A stretch of 64,000 nucleotides of DNA, from positions 682,001 to 746,000 of the forward strand of contig CAWBSR010000015.1 in assembly GCA_963791545.1 (NCBI GenBank). Reading direction: 5' to 3'. The translations under genes and the position numbers were made by a program. The notes beneath the pieces were generated by a model. That model did not search any database. It saw nothing but the letters and a program-made list of their open reading frames with translations, and was not told the DNA's origin. This document shows, piece by piece, positions 63,300-64,000 of this stretch (the first letter of the stretch is position 1; the number at the start of each line of letters is the position of its first letter). The DNA comes from JALYXV01 sp963791545 (lineage in GTDB: Bacteria > Actinomycetota > Acidimicrobiia > Acidimicrobiales > Palsa-688).

Positions 63300-63487
63300 C
63301 GGGCCCTATCCGGCCCGCTCACGACAAGAAGCACCGAAGAGTTGCGCCTCAAATAGGCGCACGAAATCCAGACGAGGTATCTTTCGTCCTGAGGAGCCAG
63401 GTCCCGCCACCTGCTCCCATGAGCGGTTCCGGGATCCGCCGCCTGGACCGCTCCCGTCGACGGCGCCCGCACTAGCGGGCGCCGTCG
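63300..63487. ncRNA. candidate structured RNA with six consecutive hairpins
   Basis: In the 242 bp between the nth stop and a convergent small gene, six perfect or near-perfect stems occur in order: 300-305/312-317, 343-349/355-361, 371-375/384-388, 393-402/409-417 (one bulge), 421-427/447-453 and 458-470/475-487 (positions add 63000). The last is a 13-bp stem with an ACTA tetraloop, terminator-like. A seventh pairing, ACGAAA (63361) with TTTCGT (63382), is mutually exclusive with stem three. The strand is unknown. It matches no RNA family I recognise. Some stems may be simply terminators of the flanking genes. Confidence 0.4.
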
Positions 63488-63531
63488 GCATATCCGCCTC
63501 CCAATTTGCCGGTTTACCGCCGCCGAGTCGG

Positions 63532-63717
63532 TTAACGCCCGTCCAGGGCCCGGCTCAGCCGCCGGGAGGCGTTGCCCAAGGCCCGCTCCACCTCGAACAG
63601 ATCGGATCGCAGGGCGTCGCGCTCCCCGCCGGTCAGGGAGTCACCGATGGCCGCCACTCGCTGAGCCAGCTCGTCGAGGGCGGTGGCCACCGAGCTGAGT
63701 TCGGCACGGGCGCTCAC
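63532..63717 (-). CDS. small helical hypothetical protein
   Basis: About 61 residues, all helical in character: ARAELSSVATALDELAQRVA, AIGDSLTGGERDALRSDLFE, VERALGNASRRLSRALDGR. The D-L-F-E-V-E-R segment is reminiscent of short actinobacterial proteins of unknown function. GTG 63717 is chosen; the frame extends upstream to 63834 but that part is Pro/Gly-rich and overlaps the hisD start region. It is divergent from hisD. Confidence 0.5.
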   Translation of the reverse strand: MSARAELSSVATALDELAQRVAAIGDSLTGGERDALRSDLFEVERALGNASRRLSRALDGR

Positions 63718-63832
63718 CGGCCCATGTCTACCCGGGCCGGCGCCCACCCGGCGTGGATTCTTGGCGGCGCCCACCCCTTCGCCCGATATGGCGGCAGGCA
63801 CCCGGTAAGGGCCAGGTACCATCGCCTGCGCC

Positions 63833-64000
63833 ATGGCCGCCCTGTTGCAGCGCCTCGACCTCCGCGCCGTCAGCGGTGACCCGACGCCTCATCTACCCCG
63901 TCCCGAGGTGGCCGGGGAAAAGCCGGTGGCGGCGGTCCGCGAGATCCTGACCCAGGTCCGGGAGCGGGGCGACGCCGCTGTGTGCGAGCTGACCGAGCGC
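63833..64000 (+). CDS. hisD: histidinol dehydrogenase, N-terminal fragment
   Basis: The first 56 codons of a gene cut by the window edge. The sequence LLQRLDLRAVSGDPTPHLPR, followed by VAAVREILTQVRERGDAAVC and ELTER, matches the N-terminus of HisD, which oxidises L-histidinol to histidine in two steps. No stop occurs before the edge. ATG start. It probably heads a his operon continuing to the right. Confidence 0.82.
   Translation, partial: MAALLQRLDLRAVSGDPTPHLPRPEVAGEKPVAAVREILTQVRERGDAAVCELTER

Noticed and set aside
63361..63420. Possible hammerhead ribozyme: CTGAGGA next to a hairpin, with GAAA nearby
   Set aside because: The order and spacing of CUGANGA, GAAA and the cleavage triplet do not fit any of the three permuted forms; no third stem or NUH site is in place.

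Overview
The window is about 64 kb of very GC-rich chromosomal DNA from an actinobacterium. Evidence for this includes a mycothiol synthase (mshD), a bacterial proteasome activator (bpa), DivIVA/SepF-type polar growth proteins, a DUF3040 protein, a TgpA/DUF58/MoxR transglutaminase operon, many GTG starts, and ATGA/GTGA/TAATG overlaps between consecutive genes. The small conserved genes upstream of mraZ and the general gene order suggest an Acidimicrobiia-like lineage. That placement is inference and should be tested with a marker-gene tree.

Layout. 1-13 kb holds housekeeping and accessory genes: an inositol monophosphatase fragment, threonine aldolase, a PIG-L deacetylase, a polyprenol-phosphate mannosyltransferase, DNA polymerase IV, DUF3040, the moxR-DUF58-transglutaminase operon, a ROK kinase, a decayed phospholipase-like fragment, and a run of HNH, lipoate-ligase-like and zinc-ribbon genes. 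13-32.4 kb is a nearly complete division and cell wall (dcw) cluster: mraZ, rsmH, ftsL-like, ftsI, murE, mraY, murD, ftsW, murG, murC, murB, ftsQ, ftsZ, pgeF, yggS, sepF, yggT and divIVA. murF is absent between murE and mraY, where only 4 bp remain. 32.5-35.2 kb encodes a membrane-anchored acidic protein with seven copies of a ~50-residue helical repeat. 35-48 kb carries ileS, a DUF167 gene, a DksA/TraR-like zinc-finger gene, lspA, rluD, an Rrf2 regulator, a phosphodiesterase, bpa, dnaE and two unknown genes. 49-52.3 kb has a frameshifted surface-protein remnant, a thioredoxin-domain protein and a short-chain dehydrogenase. 52.4-60 kb is a menaquinone locus (menE, menA, menH, menD, menF, menG) with genes on alternating strands and a two-headed MerR regulator leading menG-menF. 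60-64 kb has a membrane protein, rlmN, mshD, nth, a densely hairpinned intergenic segment and the start of hisD.

How the genes work together. The dcw block makes UDP-MurNAc-pentapeptide, lipid I and lipid II, and assembles the divisome. The alanyl-alanine adding step (MurF) must be encoded elsewhere. The DivIVA-like protein and the seven-repeat protein follow directly and may belong to the same polar growth/division apparatus, which is inference. No tRNA, rRNA, CRISPR array or complete mobile element was recognised.

The most unusual items are: the seven-repeat membrane protein; a 44-nt REP-like palindrome present twice, once in frame inside ftsI; a six-hairpin segment between the convergent nth and a small gene; a 21-bp palindrome made of two inverted DnaA-box-like sequences ahead of dnaE; the missing murF; and hexanucleotide or 36-nt repeats inside menD, lspA and the repeat protein.
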